Shown here: positions 45,713 through 55,157 of the stretch, piece by piece
Numbering within the stretch: the stretch's first letter is position 1
Layout of the letters: every line of letters begins with the position of its first letter
DNA from: Thalassospira indica
GTDB taxonomy: Bacteria; Pseudomonadota; Alphaproteobacteria; Rhodospirillales; Thalassospiraceae
Assembly: GCF_003403095.1 (NCBI RefSeq)
Contig: NZ_CP031555.1
Span: 3,350,001 to 3,414,000, forward strand
DNA: 64,000 nucleotides
Reading direction: 5' to 3'
Notes under the pieces: generated by a model
What the model was told of the DNA's origin: nothing
What the model saw: the letters and a program-made list of their open reading frames with translations, nothing else
Databases searched by the model: none
Program-made: the position numbers and the translations under genes

Positions 45713-46240
45713 TTGTTTGTCTCCCTGCCAAAAAGGCGTCCTCTCCTGACGTCATCGAGAGACAAAACAAGAATGACATTACAATCGACCGCGGGCCAAA
45801 TGTGATCACAGCTTGCGCGCGATCAGAATACAGTTATGGCTTCACGTGGACGGGCGGGCCCGACCAACTCAGGGTCTCTCGTACTGACATTCTTGGCGTA
45901 TCCGTCCGGCTTGAGCCGGATTGTTTCCCAGTATTTGATCTGCCGTGTGGTTATAGTTTCGGGGTTATCCCCGGTTGATACACGTGCAGATGCCTCTCTC
46001 TGACGGATACAGCATGTCCAATCCTGATCATTTGGTCAAGATTAAAAATCCGAATTCTTGGTTGGGTCGTAAAACACCTGCATCCGCGCCAAAAAACCGG
46101 GGCCTGGCGCCATCATATCCGCATCGGATTACAGGCCACTGGACATCCGGTATGTCCCTGATTTGGCAACATTTTGTGCTGGCTTTATTTAGACAAACTA
46201 AAGTAACGTCATCGAACAAACCCACTTCGGAAAGCCTTCG
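45713..46240. other. divergent intergenic region preT / thioesterase
   Basis: A 528-bp gap. It holds a RutR-type palindrome at 46024-46039 and a TCCGGCT-AGCCGGA hairpin near 45903. A reading frame at 45975-46244 looks spurious. No further gene is seen. Confidence 0.6.
46024..46039. promoter_or_regulatory. RutR-type operator in the preT upstream region
   Basis: CTGATCATTTGGTCAA matches TTGACCANNTGGTCAA at 12 of 14 defined positions with a perfect right half. It lies 310 bp upstream of preT and 200 bp upstream of the thioesterase gene, so the distal location suggests a long preT leader or control of the other gene. Confidence 0.6.
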
Positions 46241-46666
46241 ATGACCCTTGTAAACGATGCCACCGACACCCTTCCCGACCGTCAACCGTCGGTGCGTGCC
46301 GTTGCCATGCCGTCCGATACCAACCCGACCGGGGATATCTTTGGCGGCTGGTTAATGTCGCAAATGGACCTTGCCGCCGGAACCGCCGCTGCAAGGCGGG
46401 CCAAGGGACGAACCGCGACCGTCTTTGTCGACAGCATGTCGTTCCTGCGTCCGGTCCATGTCGGCGATGAAGTGTCGTTCTTCACCGAAATCATCCATGT
46501 CGGGCGCACATCCCTTCGCATCCATGTGCAGGCCTGGCGCCAGACGCGCTTTGAAGAAACATCCGACAAAGTAACCGAAGGTATCTTTACCTTTGTCGCG
46601 CTCGATGAGGCCGGCCGCCCCCGCCCGCTTAATCCCGACCCGGAAGATGCCTTGTCAGAGGCCTGA
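46241..46666 (+). CDS. acyl-CoA thioesterase (YciA-like hotdog)
   Basis: A 141-residue single-hotdog thioesterase. The active-site region NPTGDIFGGWLMSQMDLAAG (residues about 29-48; catalytic Asp in the family pattern) is followed by VDSMSFLRPVHVGDEV. Hydrolyses acyl-CoA; a housekeeping-like gene. It ends 14 bp before the convergent M42 peptidase stop. Confidence 0.9.
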   Translation: MTLVNDATDTLPDRQPSVRAVAMPSDTNPTGDIFGGWLMSQMDLAAGTAAARRAKGRTATVFVDSMSFLRPVHVGDEVSFFTEIIHVGRTSLRIHVQAWRQTRFEETSDKVTEGIFTFVALDEAGRPRPLNPDPEDALSEA

Positions 46667-46679
46667 TCAAGGATCCGGG

Positions 46680-47747
46680 TCAAACATCCGAGCCAAGCAA
46701 TGGACTTTGCAGATACGCCACAAGCAATTCCCCGACCGCGACGAAGCTGTCGATGTGAGCACGTTCATGCCCGTGCGATGCATCCAGCCCGAAACAGATC
46801 AATGATCCGCGCGCGTCATAGCCGGCTTCAATCCCGGCGGCCACGTCGCTTCGGTAAAACTTGAACACATCGCGGGAATGCTCGATGCCGTTTGCTTCGC
46901 ACAGATCAAGCAAATGGCGATTAAGCTTGCGATCAAACGGGCCGGACATGTCCTTCATCGCAATGGTCACGCCATATTCGCTGGTGTTCTGCCCCGGTGC
47001 GAAGGTGCCGTTATCAACCGCGACCAGTTCGGCAATATCATCATCAAGGATGTGCGGCGCGCCATGACCGACTTCTTCGGCAATGGTAAACAGGATTTTG
47101 CAATCGACGGGCAAGGATACCTTTCCCGTCACAAGCGCACGGACAGCCGCCAGAACAGCCGCCACACCCGCCTTGTCATCAAGATGGCGCGACACGACAA
47201 AGCCGCTGTCGGTAAATTCGGCATTGGTATCAATCGCAACCATATCCCCGACATTGATGCCAAGGGCCACCACATCATCACGATTGGCAACCCGCGCATC
47301 CAGACGCAGCTCAAGCTGTTCCCATGTAACCGGCTGGCTTTCGATTTCGGTGTTATAGGTGTGGCCTGATGCCTTGATCGTCAGGATCGTGCCGCGTGTT
47401 GTTTTGCCGTTATCGGAATAGACCGTCACGCGCGCCCCTTCGGCAAAGCGCGAAGACCAATGCCCGATCATGGCGACTTCCAGTCGGCCATTATCCTTGA
47501 TCTGTTTGACCATCGCGCCGAGCGTATCAAGATGGGCTGCGACCGCACGGTCGGATCCCTTGGCCTGACCCGGAATGACAGCCCGGATCGCCCCCCGCCG
47601 GGTCAGTTCAAACGATATTCCCATATCGCGCAACTCGTCACAGACGAAGTCCACGGCGCGCTCGGTCATGCCCGTCGGGCTGTCAATCGTCAGAAGCCTT
47701 GCCAGAACCGCACTGAGATATTGTCGATCAATATGGGTTTCAGACAT
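46680..47747 (-). CDS. M42-family metallopeptidase
   Basis: A 355-residue aminopeptidase with two-metal motifs: AAHLDTLGAMVK (first ligands), SRHLDDKAGVAAVL (bridging Asp), TIAEEVGHGAPH (catalytic Glu pair) and GLDASHGHERAHI near the C-terminus. Resembles the branch found in NAGGN osmoprotectant clusters, but no asparagine synthetase-like or acetyltransferase genes accompany it. Here it sits by a dipeptide importer and GntR gene, so peptide breakdown is an alternative. Peptidase activity is inferred. Confidence 0.82.
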   Translation of the reverse strand: MSETHIDRQYLSAVLARLLTIDSPTGMTERAVDFVCDELRDMGISFELTRRGAIRAVIPGQAKGSDRAVAAHLDTLGAMVKQIKDNGRLEVAMIGHWSSRFAEGARVTVYSDNGKTTRGTILTIKASGHTYNTEIESQPVTWEQLELRLDARVANRDDVVALGINVGDMVAIDTNAEFTDSGFVVSRHLDDKAGVAAVLAAVRALVTGKVSLPVDCKILFTIAEEVGHGAPHILDDDIAELVAVDNGTFAPGQNTSEYGVTIAMKDMSGPFDRKLNRHLLDLCEANGIEHSRDVFKFYRSDVAAGIEAGYDARGSLICFGLDASHGHERAHIDSFVAVGELLVAYLQSPLLGSDV

Positions 47748-47788
47748 GATACCCGTCCTTAAATTCTTGTATAACGTCGGCTCAAAGA

Positions 47789-48658
47789 TCAGTGCTTGGT
47801 TGCGATACCCGAAAGCGCGCGCAATTCGGCACTGGGTGACAAGTCACGCGGCAGATCGATATTGCCCGACCGGAAAAAGCGGTTTTCAACCACCGCTTCC
47901 TGTTCTTCCATCAAACGCTGGGCCGCGCACATGTGTTGATAGGTGACCGCACGCGCCGTTTCACCATCGCCCTTGCGAAGCGCTTCGATCAGGCGGAACT
48001 GATAGTTGCGCCCCGTTTCGCGCAGTTCAGTGTTGGGCTGATCATAAATCTTTTTGCAGACGGTCAAATTCATCAGCAAATCGATCATGAACCGACAGAT
48101 AAATGACAACAGCGGATTGGGGCAAAGCTCCACCAGAACCAGATGGAATTCCAGTTCCTTGATGCGTTGGCGTCGCGCTTCCTCGATCGAGGTCGGATGG
48201 CTCGCATACCATGTCATGACCTCTTCAAGCCTTTCAAAATCGTCTTCTTCCAGATGACCGATACAGGCCGCGGCCATTTCCGGTTCCAGCAGTATCCGAA
48301 GCTCGTAAATGTCGCGGATCGTAAGGTCCTTGAAAAAGAAGTAATTAGCCAGAAGTTCGACCGCGCGTCCCTCGGACACGGTATCGATAAACGCCCCGCC
48401 GCCCGGTCCGGTCCGGGTTGCGATAATCCCCTGCGTTTCCATTGATTTCAGAGCTTCGCGTACGGTCCCCTTGGATGCGCCCAACAGTGTAATCAGTTCC
48501 GCTTCCTGTGGCAGACGCTCGCCCGGACGCAGCCCCGTTTGCGCGATATAGTCTTTCAGCGCGTCGGCAATGATATCGGAACGCTTCCGCTCGCGCTTGC
48601 GTGGGCGTGTGGTCAGTTCCAAGTCCTGTTTCGGCCCCTTGATCGGGTTCTTTGTCAT
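47789..48658 (-). CDS. GntR/FCD transcriptional regulator of the peptide module
   Basis: A 289-residue FadR-type protein. HTH domain about residues 25-95 (PQEAELITLLGASKGTVREALKSMETQGII), with FCD ligand helices from about 115 onward (IYELRILLEPEMAAACIGHL, then ELEFHLVLVELC). It lies between the M42 peptidase and the dpp genes, all leftward. It probably regulates the dpp/DUF1028 divergon; the pair of palindromes at 54383-54429 are candidate sites but 5 kb away. Confidence 0.88.
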   Translation of the reverse strand: MTKNPIKGPKQDLELTTRPRKRERKRSDIIADALKDYIAQTGLRPGERLPQEAELITLLGASKGTVREALKSMETQGIIATRTGPGGGAFIDTVSEGRAVELLANYFFFKDLTIRDIYELRILLEPEMAAACIGHLEEDDFERLEEVMTWYASHPTSIEEARRQRIKELEFHLVLVELCPNPLLSFICRFMIDLLMNLTVCKKIYDQPNTELRETGRNYQFRLIEALRKGDGETARAVTYQHMCAAQRLMEEQEAVVENRFFRSGNIDLPRDLSPSAELRALSGIATKH

Positions 48659-48710
48659 TTGTTTTTCCCTGTCGCGCCCAAACGCATTCCGGCCTCTATT
48701 CTATCCTTTT

Positions 48711-49703
48711 TCAGGACCTTGTCACCGGATTGAGCGGATGCAGACATGCCGCATCGTGGTTATCCAACCCGTATTGTGCATCCGGGACGGTGGCAACACA
48801 ATCATCCTGGGCCCGCGGGCAGCGTGGCGCAAAGGCACAACCGGGCGGCGGGGCCAGCGGATCGGGCAATTCGGCACTGGCATCTTCGACCGTAAGGCCG
48901 CGTTTACCCGGTACTGGCGCGCTATCAAGCAACAACCGGGTATAGGGATGCTGCGGCTTTTCAAACAATGCCCGTCCCGGCGCCTGTTCAACCACCCGGC
49001 CGAAATACATCACGGCCACCCGGTCACTGACCGCTTCGACCACGGAAAGATCGTGACTGATAAACACATAGGTCAGGCCAAATTGCGCCTTGAGTTCCGC
49101 CAGAAGGTTCAAAACCTGCGCCTGCACAGACACATCAAGGGCCGAGACCGGTTCATCAAGCACAATGATTTCCGGTTCTGCCGCAAGGGCGCGCGCAATG
49201 CCGATGCGCTGGGCCTGCCCGCCGGAAAACTCATGCGGGTAACGATCAAGAAATTCCGGACGCAGATTGACCGCATCCATCAATTCCTTCATCCGCTTAT
49301 CGAGCGCATCGCCCGACAGACCACGCAAATGACGCAAGGGAGCCGCCAGCGTTTCACGGACCAGCTTGCGCGGATTAAGCGAGCTGATCGGATCCTGAAA
49401 GACATACTGGATGCGCTTGGACAAGGCGTGGCGATCCTGGGCGATCAGATCATTCATATCCGATCCGGTCAGGGTAATATTGCCCTCTGTCGGGCGATCC
49501 AGCCCGACCAGCATGCGGGCCAGTGTTGACTTGCCACAACCTGATTCCCCGACAATGCCCAATGTTTCACCCTTGCGCACCGCCACATCAATGCCGCGCA
49601 CGGCATAGACCATGGGTTTCGGCCCGCCCAAAATCGTGCGGCCGCCGCCAAAGGTGCGGACAAGGTCGCTGGTTTGCAAAACGACGTCAGACGTCTCAGA
49701 CAT
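48711..49703 (-). CDS. dppF: oligopeptide/dipeptide ABC ATPase (DppF type)
   Basis: A 330-residue ATPase with Walker A GESGCGKST, signature FSGGQAQRIGIARAL, Walker B IIVLDEPVSALD and H-loop FISHDLSVV. The C-terminal oligo_HPY region has a Cys cluster CAFAPRCPRAQDDC. ATG at 49703 overlaps the previous stop by 8 bases. Partner of the fused DppCD. Confidence 0.93.
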   Translation of the reverse strand: MSETSDVVLQTSDLVRTFGGGRTILGGPKPMVYAVRGIDVAVRKGETLGIVGESGCGKSTLARMLVGLDRPTEGNITLTGSDMNDLIAQDRHALSKRIQYVFQDPISSLNPRKLVRETLAAPLRHLRGLSGDALDKRMKELMDAVNLRPEFLDRYPHEFSGGQAQRIGIARALAAEPEIIVLDEPVSALDVSVQAQVLNLLAELKAQFGLTYVFISHDLSVVEAVSDRVAVMYFGRVVEQAPGRALFEKPQHPYTRLLLDSAPVPGKRGLTVEDASAELPDPLAPPPGCAFAPRCPRAQDDCVATVPDAQYGLDNHDAACLHPLNPVTRS

Positions 49704-51633
49704 TTGCCGCCTCCATCGGTTTGATACAACGCACACCATGGCCGTTGCCCAAATCATCAAAGCTGATCTCACCAACCCGGCATTTATCCTCTGCCCGTTC
49801 GCATCGATCAGCAAAGGCACAACCGGCTGGCAGGTTGTTAACGGCCGGTGGCAATCCCGGAATGGCCGCAGTGCGACGGTCCGGCTCACCCAGACGCGGC
49901 ACGCAGTCAATCAGACGCTTGGTATAGGGATGCGCCGGATGGCCAAGAACCTGTTCGGTCGTGCCCATTTCAACAATGCGCCCGGCATACATCACCGCCA
50001 CCCGATCACAGATTTCCGACACCACGCCAAAATCATGGGTGATGAACAGGACCGACGTCCCGTGATCGGTGCGCAGATTGTTCATCAATTTCAAAATCTG
50101 CGCCTGCACGGTGACATCAAGGGCCGTGGTCGGCTCATCGGCGATGATAAGTTGCGGTTCATTGGCAAGGGCCATGGCAATGCCGACACGCTGGCGCATA
50201 CCGCCCGACAGTTGATGGGGATAGTTTTCCGCGCGGCGTTCCGGGTTGGGAATACGCACCATGCCCAGCAGCTTGACCGCCTTGGCCCAGGCCTCCTTGT
50301 AGCTCATGGCGTTATGGGCCCGGATCGCCTCGACCAGTTGATCGCCAATGGAAAACAGCGGATGTAACGTGGAAAGCGGATCCTGGAACACATAGGCCGC
50401 CTTGCCACCGCGAATATTGCGGACCTGACGTTCGGACATGTCAAACACGTCCTTGCCATCAAACATCACCCGACCCCCGGCAATCGTACCGGGTGGCGAA
50501 GCCACAAGCCCCAAAAGCGAAAGTGCTGTTACGGATTTGCCTGACCCGGATTCCCCGACCAGACCAACACATTCATTCTTGCCGACCGAGAAACTGACAC
50601 CGCCCACGGCCTTGTAGATATCATCACCCAGAACAAATTCCGTGCGCAGTTCATCAACGGCCAGAACAGTGTCATCAGCAACCGCACTTCCCGAACCCTG
50701 ATCGCTGCGATCAATTTTGGTCAGTGGTGCCGGACGCGCCAGTGCGCCGGATTTCAGACGCGGGTCAAGCACATCGCGGATGCCATCACCCAGCAAATTG
50801 ATGCTCATCACCAGAATGAAGATCATCGCCCCGGGAATGGCCGAAAGATGCTGTGCGGTTGTGATCAGTTTGCGCCCCTCGCCCAGCATGGAACCAAGGT
50901 CGGCCTGCGGCGGCTGTGCACCAAGGCCCAAGAAGCTAAGACCCGCGGTTTCAAGGATCATCCAGCCGACCGTGGTTGAAATCGTAATCACGATCACCGG
51001 CATCACATTGGGCAGGATTTCGGTCACAAGAATGCGGATATGCCCCTTGCCCGAAAGTTTGGCGGCATCAACGAATTCCCGGTGTGCGATCCCGACCGTG
51101 ACACCGCGAATATTACGCGCAAAGAACGGGATATTGACGACTGCAATGGCATACAGCGCATTCATCAGTCCCGGACCAAGGGCGGCAACAATCGCAAGTG
51201 CCAGCAGGATATAGGGAAACGCCATCAACATATCGATGCCACGCATCATGATGTTATCGGTTCGCCCACCGAAATAGCCCGACACGATCCCGATGGTCGA
51301 CCCGAACAGGGCCGCCACCAGCGATGCCGAAATGCCGACCGCAAGACTGACCCGCGTGCCCCATAACAAACGCGACAACAAGTCACGTCCGAGATGGTCC
51401 GTCCCCAGGAAATGCCCGTCAGACAGTGGCGGCAACAATCGCTGCGCCGGGTTGGTCACGTCAGGATCAGGCAGCGGCAAGATCGGCGTAATAAGTACAA
51501 TCGCCACCACAAGCGCAAGGATCGCAGCCCCCATCAGGGCAAGCTGATTGCGCGCCAGTAGCTTGAAGGCCGATGGCCGCGCCGAACGCTTTTTGGTTTT
51601 GATTTCAGGTGCTGTTGCTGTGTTGCTGGTCAT
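49696..51633 (-). CDS. fused dipeptide permease-ATPase (DppC-DppD)
   Basis: A 645-residue natural fusion. Residues 1-300 are a DppC-type permease ([21 protein letters not shown], then [26 protein letters not shown] loop). A linker (about 300-330) leads to a DppD-type ATPase with Walker [10 protein letters not shown] (about 361-369), signature [15 protein letters not shown] and Walker [13 protein letters not shown]; the C-terminal Cys motif [14 protein letters not shown] is intact. There is no frameshift or stop between halves. The start overlaps the dppB stop by 4 bases. Confidence 0.92.
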   Translation of the reverse strand: MTSNTATAPEIKTKKRSARPSAFKLLARNQLALMGAAILALVVAIVLITPILPLPDPDVTNPAQRLLPPLSDGHFLGTDHLGRDLLSRLLWGTRVSLAVGISASLVAALFGSTIGIVSGYFGGRTDNIMMRGIDMLMAFPYILLALAIVAALGPGLMNALYAIAVVNIPFFARNIRGVTVGIAHREFVDAAKLSGKGHIRILVTEILPNVMPVIVITISTTVGWMILETAGLSFLGLGAQPPQADLGSMLGEGRKLITTAQHLSAIPGAMIFILVMSINLLGDGIRDVLDPRLKSGALARPAPLTKIDRSDQGSGSAVADDTVLAVDELRTEFVLGDDIYKAVGGVSFSVGKNECVGLVGESGSGKSVTALSLLGLVASPPGTIAGGRVMFDGKDVFDMSERQVRNIRGGKAAYVFQDPLSTLHPLFSIGDQLVEAIRAHNAMSYKEAWAKAVKLLGMVRIPNPERRAENYPHQLSGGMRQRVGIAMALANEPQLIIADEPTTALDVTVQAQILKLMNNLRTDHGTSVLFITHDFGVVSEICDRVAVMYAGRIVEMGTTEQVLGHPAHPYTKRLIDCVPRLGEPDRRTAAIPGLPPAVNNLPAGCAFADRCERAEDKCRVGEISFDDLGNGHGVRCIKPMEAANV

Positions 51634-52577
51634 GCCTTCACCCTCGGATCAAGCAGATGCTGGATGACATCGGCAAACAGATTGAAAAGCACATAGCTGC
51701 CGGCAACCAGAACCACGCCGCCCTGAACCAGCAGGATGTCGCGTGTCGAAATCGCATTGACCAGCATGCGGCCGATGCCGGGCCACTGGAACACGGTTTC
51801 GATATAAACCGCCCCGCCCAGAACAAAGCCCGCCTGCACCCCGATCACCGGAATGACATTGACCAAGGCTGCCTTGAAGGCATGGCGATAAATCACCCGG
51901 TTTTCATCAAGCCCCTTGGCGCGTGCTGTGCGAATGAAATCCTGACGCAGAACTTCCAGCATGTTGGATCGCGTCAGTCGGGCAATAATCCCGGTCGCGA
52001 CCACAGCAAGTGTGATGGATGGTAAAATCAGATGGCGGATCAAGTCGGGCAAATCGCCGCCACCGTAAATGGCGTACATGCCGCTGACCGGAAGCCACCG
52101 CAATTCAACAGCGAAAAACATCATCAACAAAAGCCCCAGCCAGAAACTGGGTACGGAAATGCCGATCAGAACAGCAAAGGTCAGCGCCTTGTCCGCCCAG
52201 CCGTACTGACGCACGGCAGAAATCACACCGGTCAGAAGGCCAAAAATCGTACAGAGGACAAGCGACGTACCCGCAAGGATCAGGGTCGCACCAAACCGTT
52301 CAAGGATTTCATCCAAAACCGGCCGGTTCAGGCTATAGGACCGCCCGAAATCGCCCTGAAGCATGTTGGTCAGCCAGATCCAGTATTGTTCGACCATGGT
52401 TTTGTCCAAACCAAGATCTGCGCGTAATTTCGCAACATTTTCCGGCGTGGCATAGGATCCAAGGATCGCCAATGCCGGATCACCGGGGATCATCGACATA
52501 ATCAGAAAAACGATCACTGTCAGGCCCAGCAACACCGGCACCATCAGGATCAATCGACGTAAAATATAGACGTGCAT
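51630..52577 (-). CDS. dppB: dipeptide ABC permease (DppB type)
   Basis: A 315-residue permease with about six membrane segments; starts MHVYILRRLILMVPVLLGLTVIVFLI, the DppB/OppB N-terminus. The EAA loop reads FIRTARAKGLDENRVIYRHAFKAAL, and GGAVYIETVFQWPGIGRML follows. It overlaps the DppCD fusion by 4 bases and is preceded by a stem-loop after dppA. Confidence 0.95.
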   Translation of the reverse strand: MHVYILRRLILMVPVLLGLTVIVFLIMSMIPGDPALAILGSYATPENVAKLRADLGLDKTMVEQYWIWLTNMLQGDFGRSYSLNRPVLDEILERFGATLILAGTSLVLCTIFGLLTGVISAVRQYGWADKALTFAVLIGISVPSFWLGLLLMMFFAVELRWLPVSGMYAIYGGGDLPDLIRHLILPSITLAVVATGIIARLTRSNMLEVLRQDFIRTARAKGLDENRVIYRHAFKAALVNVIPVIGVQAGFVLGGAVYIETVFQWPGIGRMLVNAISTRDILLVQGGVVLVAGSYVLFNLFADVIQHLLDPRVKA

Positions 52578-52620
52578 GGCAGGCTCGTCTGGCTATGTGC
52601 GGGAAAAGTCGAAAACAATA

Positions 52621-52651
52621 ATGCCGGGGCAAGGCATTCTCACCCCGGCAT
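52621..52651. repeat. stem-loop between dppA and dppB
   Basis: ATGCCGGGG/CCCCGGCAT with a 13-base loop; on the minus strand followed by TATTGTTTT, a weak T-rich tract. Such stem-loops often let a binding-protein gene be expressed more highly than its permeases. Confidence 0.65.
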
Positions 52652-52661
52652 CAAAATCAGA

Positions 52662-54230
52662 TCAGTTCTTTACGACGTCATCAAGCAGCAGGAAGAAGGA
52701 CGGCTGCAATTTGAAGCCATCAACCAGCGTGCTTGAAACCGCGTTCTGTTTCCAGTTCGCGATAAAGGCCCACGGTGCGTCGTCATAGACGATTTCCTGC
52801 ATCTCGCGATACAGCTTGGCACGTTCGGCCTGATCGGTCGACGACCGGGCTGCTTCAAGAAGCTTGTCCACTTCCGGGTTGGAATAGTAACCGGAATTGA
52901 AGCCACCCTTGTCTGGCCATGCATCGGTACGCAGCGCCAGATATGGCAGGGTGTCCGGATCGTTGGTCATCCAGGCCATTTCCGCCATGTCCGCCTTGCC
53001 TTCAAGACCCGGGTTCACCTTGCCAAGGAAGGTGTTCCACTCATAGGTTTCGATGGCAACGGTCAGGCCGATCTGGGCCAGGTCTGCCTGAATGGCAGCG
53101 CCCATCGGTACCGGATCAAGCATGCCCGAACCGCCTTCGGTGACATAGAAGACCACCTCGGCACCTTCGGCACCGGCTTCCTTGATCAGCTGTTTTGCCT
53201 TTTCCACGTCATGCGGATAGGGCTGCAGTTGCTCGTTATAGGCCCATGCAAATGCGGGCGGGGTTGGGCCGGTTGCGATTTCGGCGGTCCCCTGAAGCAC
53301 GTTTTCAACAAGTGCTTTTTTGTCGATTGCATAGTTGATTGCCTGACGGACTTTCTTGTCCTTGAACGGACCTTCCTTCAGGTTCAGAATCAGGAACCAA
53401 AGGTGCGGGCCTGCCTGTTCATAGACGCTGAAGTTATCATCACCCGAAAGCTGGGTCAGGCTGTCTGGCGGCACTTCGACCATCAGATCAATGCCCCCGG
53501 CCATCAGTTCGGCAACACGGGTGTTGGCATCCGTAATCGGACGGAACACAACCGCTTCAAGCTTGGCCGGGTCTTCCCAGTAATCATCGTTACGCACGAC
53601 AACCACTTTGGCGTTGCTTTCCCATTCGGCAAACTTGAACGGGCCGGTGCCAACCGGGTTACGACCATAATCCGCACCGCCTTCACGAACTGCTGTCGGT
53701 GAAACGATCAGGCCGGTCGGATAGGCAAGATTGGACAGGAACGGCGCATAGGGCGCGTTCAGTTGGAATTTGACCGTCAGATCATCAACAACCTCGACCT
53801 CTTCCACCGCACTAAAGAAGAAGGAAAGCGGGAAAGGACCGGTGTCATGTTCGGGATGATCTTCATCAAGCATGCGGTCGAAATTGTATTTCACCGCCTC
53901 GGCATTGAACGGCGTGCCGTCATGGAAGGTTACACCGTCGCGCAAGGAAAAGGTGTAAACCGTTCCGTCATCAGAGATCGTCCAGCTTTTGGCAAGGGCG
54001 GGCTCCACTTCGAGTGTGCCATCCTTGTAACGTACCAGACCATCATAGACATTCATCAGAATGCGGAAATCATTCACGGCGGTCACGGCCGCCGGATCAA
54101 GTGATTTGGGTTCTGCAATCTGACCGACCACCAGAACACCCGGTGGCGTCTGGGCTTCGGCTGGGCCGAAACCGATTGCGGAAACCGCAAGGGCTGCTGC
54201 TGCAAGCACCCCCTTAAACAGGCTTTTCAT
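52662..54230 (-). CDS. dppA: dipeptide-type ABC substrate-binding protein (DppA type)
   Basis: A 522-residue family-5 solute-binding protein with signal peptide (KGVLAAAALAVSAIGFGPAEAQ). Diagnostic segments include IAEPKSLDPAA, ALAKSWTISDDGTVYTFSLRDGVTFHDGTPFNAEAVKYNFDR and GRNPVGTGPFKFAEW. It heads the leftward dpp operon; the divergent DUF1028 gene begins 241 bp away across two palindromes. The substrate may be a peptide or an acylated amino acid, as the catabolic partners suggest. Confidence 0.93.
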   Translation of the reverse strand: MKSLFKGVLAAAALAVSAIGFGPAEAQTPPGVLVVGQIAEPKSLDPAAVTAVNDFRILMNVYDGLVRYKDGTLEVEPALAKSWTISDDGTVYTFSLRDGVTFHDGTPFNAEAVKYNFDRMLDEDHPEHDTGPFPLSFFFSAVEEVEVVDDLTVKFQLNAPYAPFLSNLAYPTGLIVSPTAVREGGADYGRNPVGTGPFKFAEWESNAKVVVVRNDDYWEDPAKLEAVVFRPITDANTRVAELMAGGIDLMVEVPPDSLTQLSGDDNFSVYEQAGPHLWFLILNLKEGPFKDKKVRQAINYAIDKKALVENVLQGTAEIATGPTPPAFAWAYNEQLQPYPHDVEKAKQLIKEAGAEGAEVVFYVTEGGSGMLDPVPMGAAIQADLAQIGLTVAIETYEWNTFLGKVNPGLEGKADMAEMAWMTNDPDTLPYLALRTDAWPDKGGFNSGYYSNPEVDKLLEAARSSTDQAERAKLYREMQEIVYDDAPWAFIANWKQNAVSSTLVDGFKLQPSFFLLLDDVVKN

Positions 54231-54382
54231 TCAAGCCTCCCATGTTGAAACCTTCCTGTTACCCCCGGTTCATACCGAACCGACCGACAACGCACCGTTT
54301 GTGAGGTGTTCTTATTCGATTGGACGTTTCCCGAGTTCCGAACCCGTTGTCGATGCATTCGGATGTCACGGTTGCAAAACAT

Positions 54383-54398
54383 ATTTATAATGATAAAT
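54383..54398. promoter_or_regulatory. operator copy 1 of a 16-bp palindrome
   Basis: ATTTATAATGATAAAT, one base away from the perfect palindrome at 54414-54429. The two start 31 bp apart (about three helical turns), in the divergent dppA/DUF1028 promoter region. Confidence 0.65.
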
Positions 54399-54413
54399 TC
54401 GAATTGAGCAAAT

Positions 54414-54429
54414 ATTTATCATGATAAAT
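54414..54429. promoter_or_regulatory. operator copy 2, perfect 16-bp palindrome
   Basis: ATTTATCATGATAAAT is its own reverse complement. Together with the copy at 54383 it most likely binds a dimeric repressor, perhaps the GntR protein at 47789-48658 (inferred). Confidence 0.7.
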
Positions 54430-54471
54430 GCAAGACAGCATCCCTACCAAGCTGTCCATCAGGCGGGAAAC

Positions 54472-55137
54472 ATGACCTACACAATCGTTGCCAGAGACCC
54501 GAAAACCAACGCGATCGGCATCGCGAGTGCGACGGGAAATCTGGCCGTGGGCGGCTTTGTGCCGCACGTCAAACCGGGTGTGGGTGCCATCGCCACACAA
54601 GGATTCTCGACAAATTTCTGGTACGGGGTCAACGGGCTGGCGATGCTTGAACAGGGCGAGGCTGCCGAGTCGGTAAGCGAAAAACTGACCGGTGAAGACA
54701 ATGGCCGCGACTGGCGACAACTGATCGTTCTTGATCAAAACGGTGAAACTGCGGTCTGGACCGGGGAAAAGAACCGCTCTGAAACCGCACGGATTAGCGC
54801 CCGCAATCTGGCGATTGCCGGTAATATGCTGGCCCATCGCAATGTGCCTGATGCGATGCGCGAAGGCTTTGAAATGATGCGCGATGGCAATGAGCCGTTC
54901 GAAAAATGCATCCTCGAAGCACTTGTCGCGGGCTTTGATGCGGGCGGCGATGTGCGCGGGACAACATCGGCCGTCATCAAGGTCATCACACCAGACAGGC
55001 TCCCGCTTGATCTGCGGGTTGATGACCATACCGATCCCCTGCATGAATTGATGCGCCTTTACGCCAAAACCCAGGACCCGGAATATCGCCGGTTCTTTGA
55101 TCGCCTGCCGACACCTGACAAACCCCATCAATACTAG
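54472..55137 (+). CDS. DUF1028 family protein (Ntn-hydrolase-like)
   Basis: A 221-residue protein that begins MTYTIVARDPKTNAIGIASATGNLAVGG, the hallmark of DUF1028, and has IATQGFSTNFWYGVNGLAML and DAGGDVRGTTSAVIKV. The family is predicted to adopt an Ntn-hydrolase-type fold; the activity is unknown and no N-terminal Ser/Thr/Cys nucleophile is directly visible at the start. The start at 54472 gives the family N-terminus; an earlier in-frame ATG at 54421 would extend into the operator. It is followed 20 bp later by a carbamoylase-type amidohydrolase. Confidence 0.85.
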   Translation: MTYTIVARDPKTNAIGIASATGNLAVGGFVPHVKPGVGAIATQGFSTNFWYGVNGLAMLEQGEAAESVSEKLTGEDNGRDWRQLIVLDQNGETAVWTGEKNRSETARISARNLAIAGNMLAHRNVPDAMREGFEMMRDGNEPFEKCILEALVAGFDAGGDVRGTTSAVIKVITPDRLPLDLRVDDHTDPLHELMRLYAKTQDPEYRRFFDRLPTPDKPHQY

Positions 55138-55157
55138 GAAACAGGGCCCGAACCGCC

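Noticed and set aside
45975-46244. Possible 89-residue protein
   Set aside because: No ribosome site or family; it spans the RutR-type operator and ends inside the thioesterase start.
46680-47747. Assignment of the M42 protein to the NAGGN osmoprotectant system
   Set aside because: The sequence resembles that branch, but no partner biosynthetic genes are present, so only the peptidase family is claimed.
54385-55131. Minus-strand frame of 248 codons
   Set aside because: Antisense to the DUF1028 gene, whose N-terminus matches the family; the minus frame runs through the palindromic operators.
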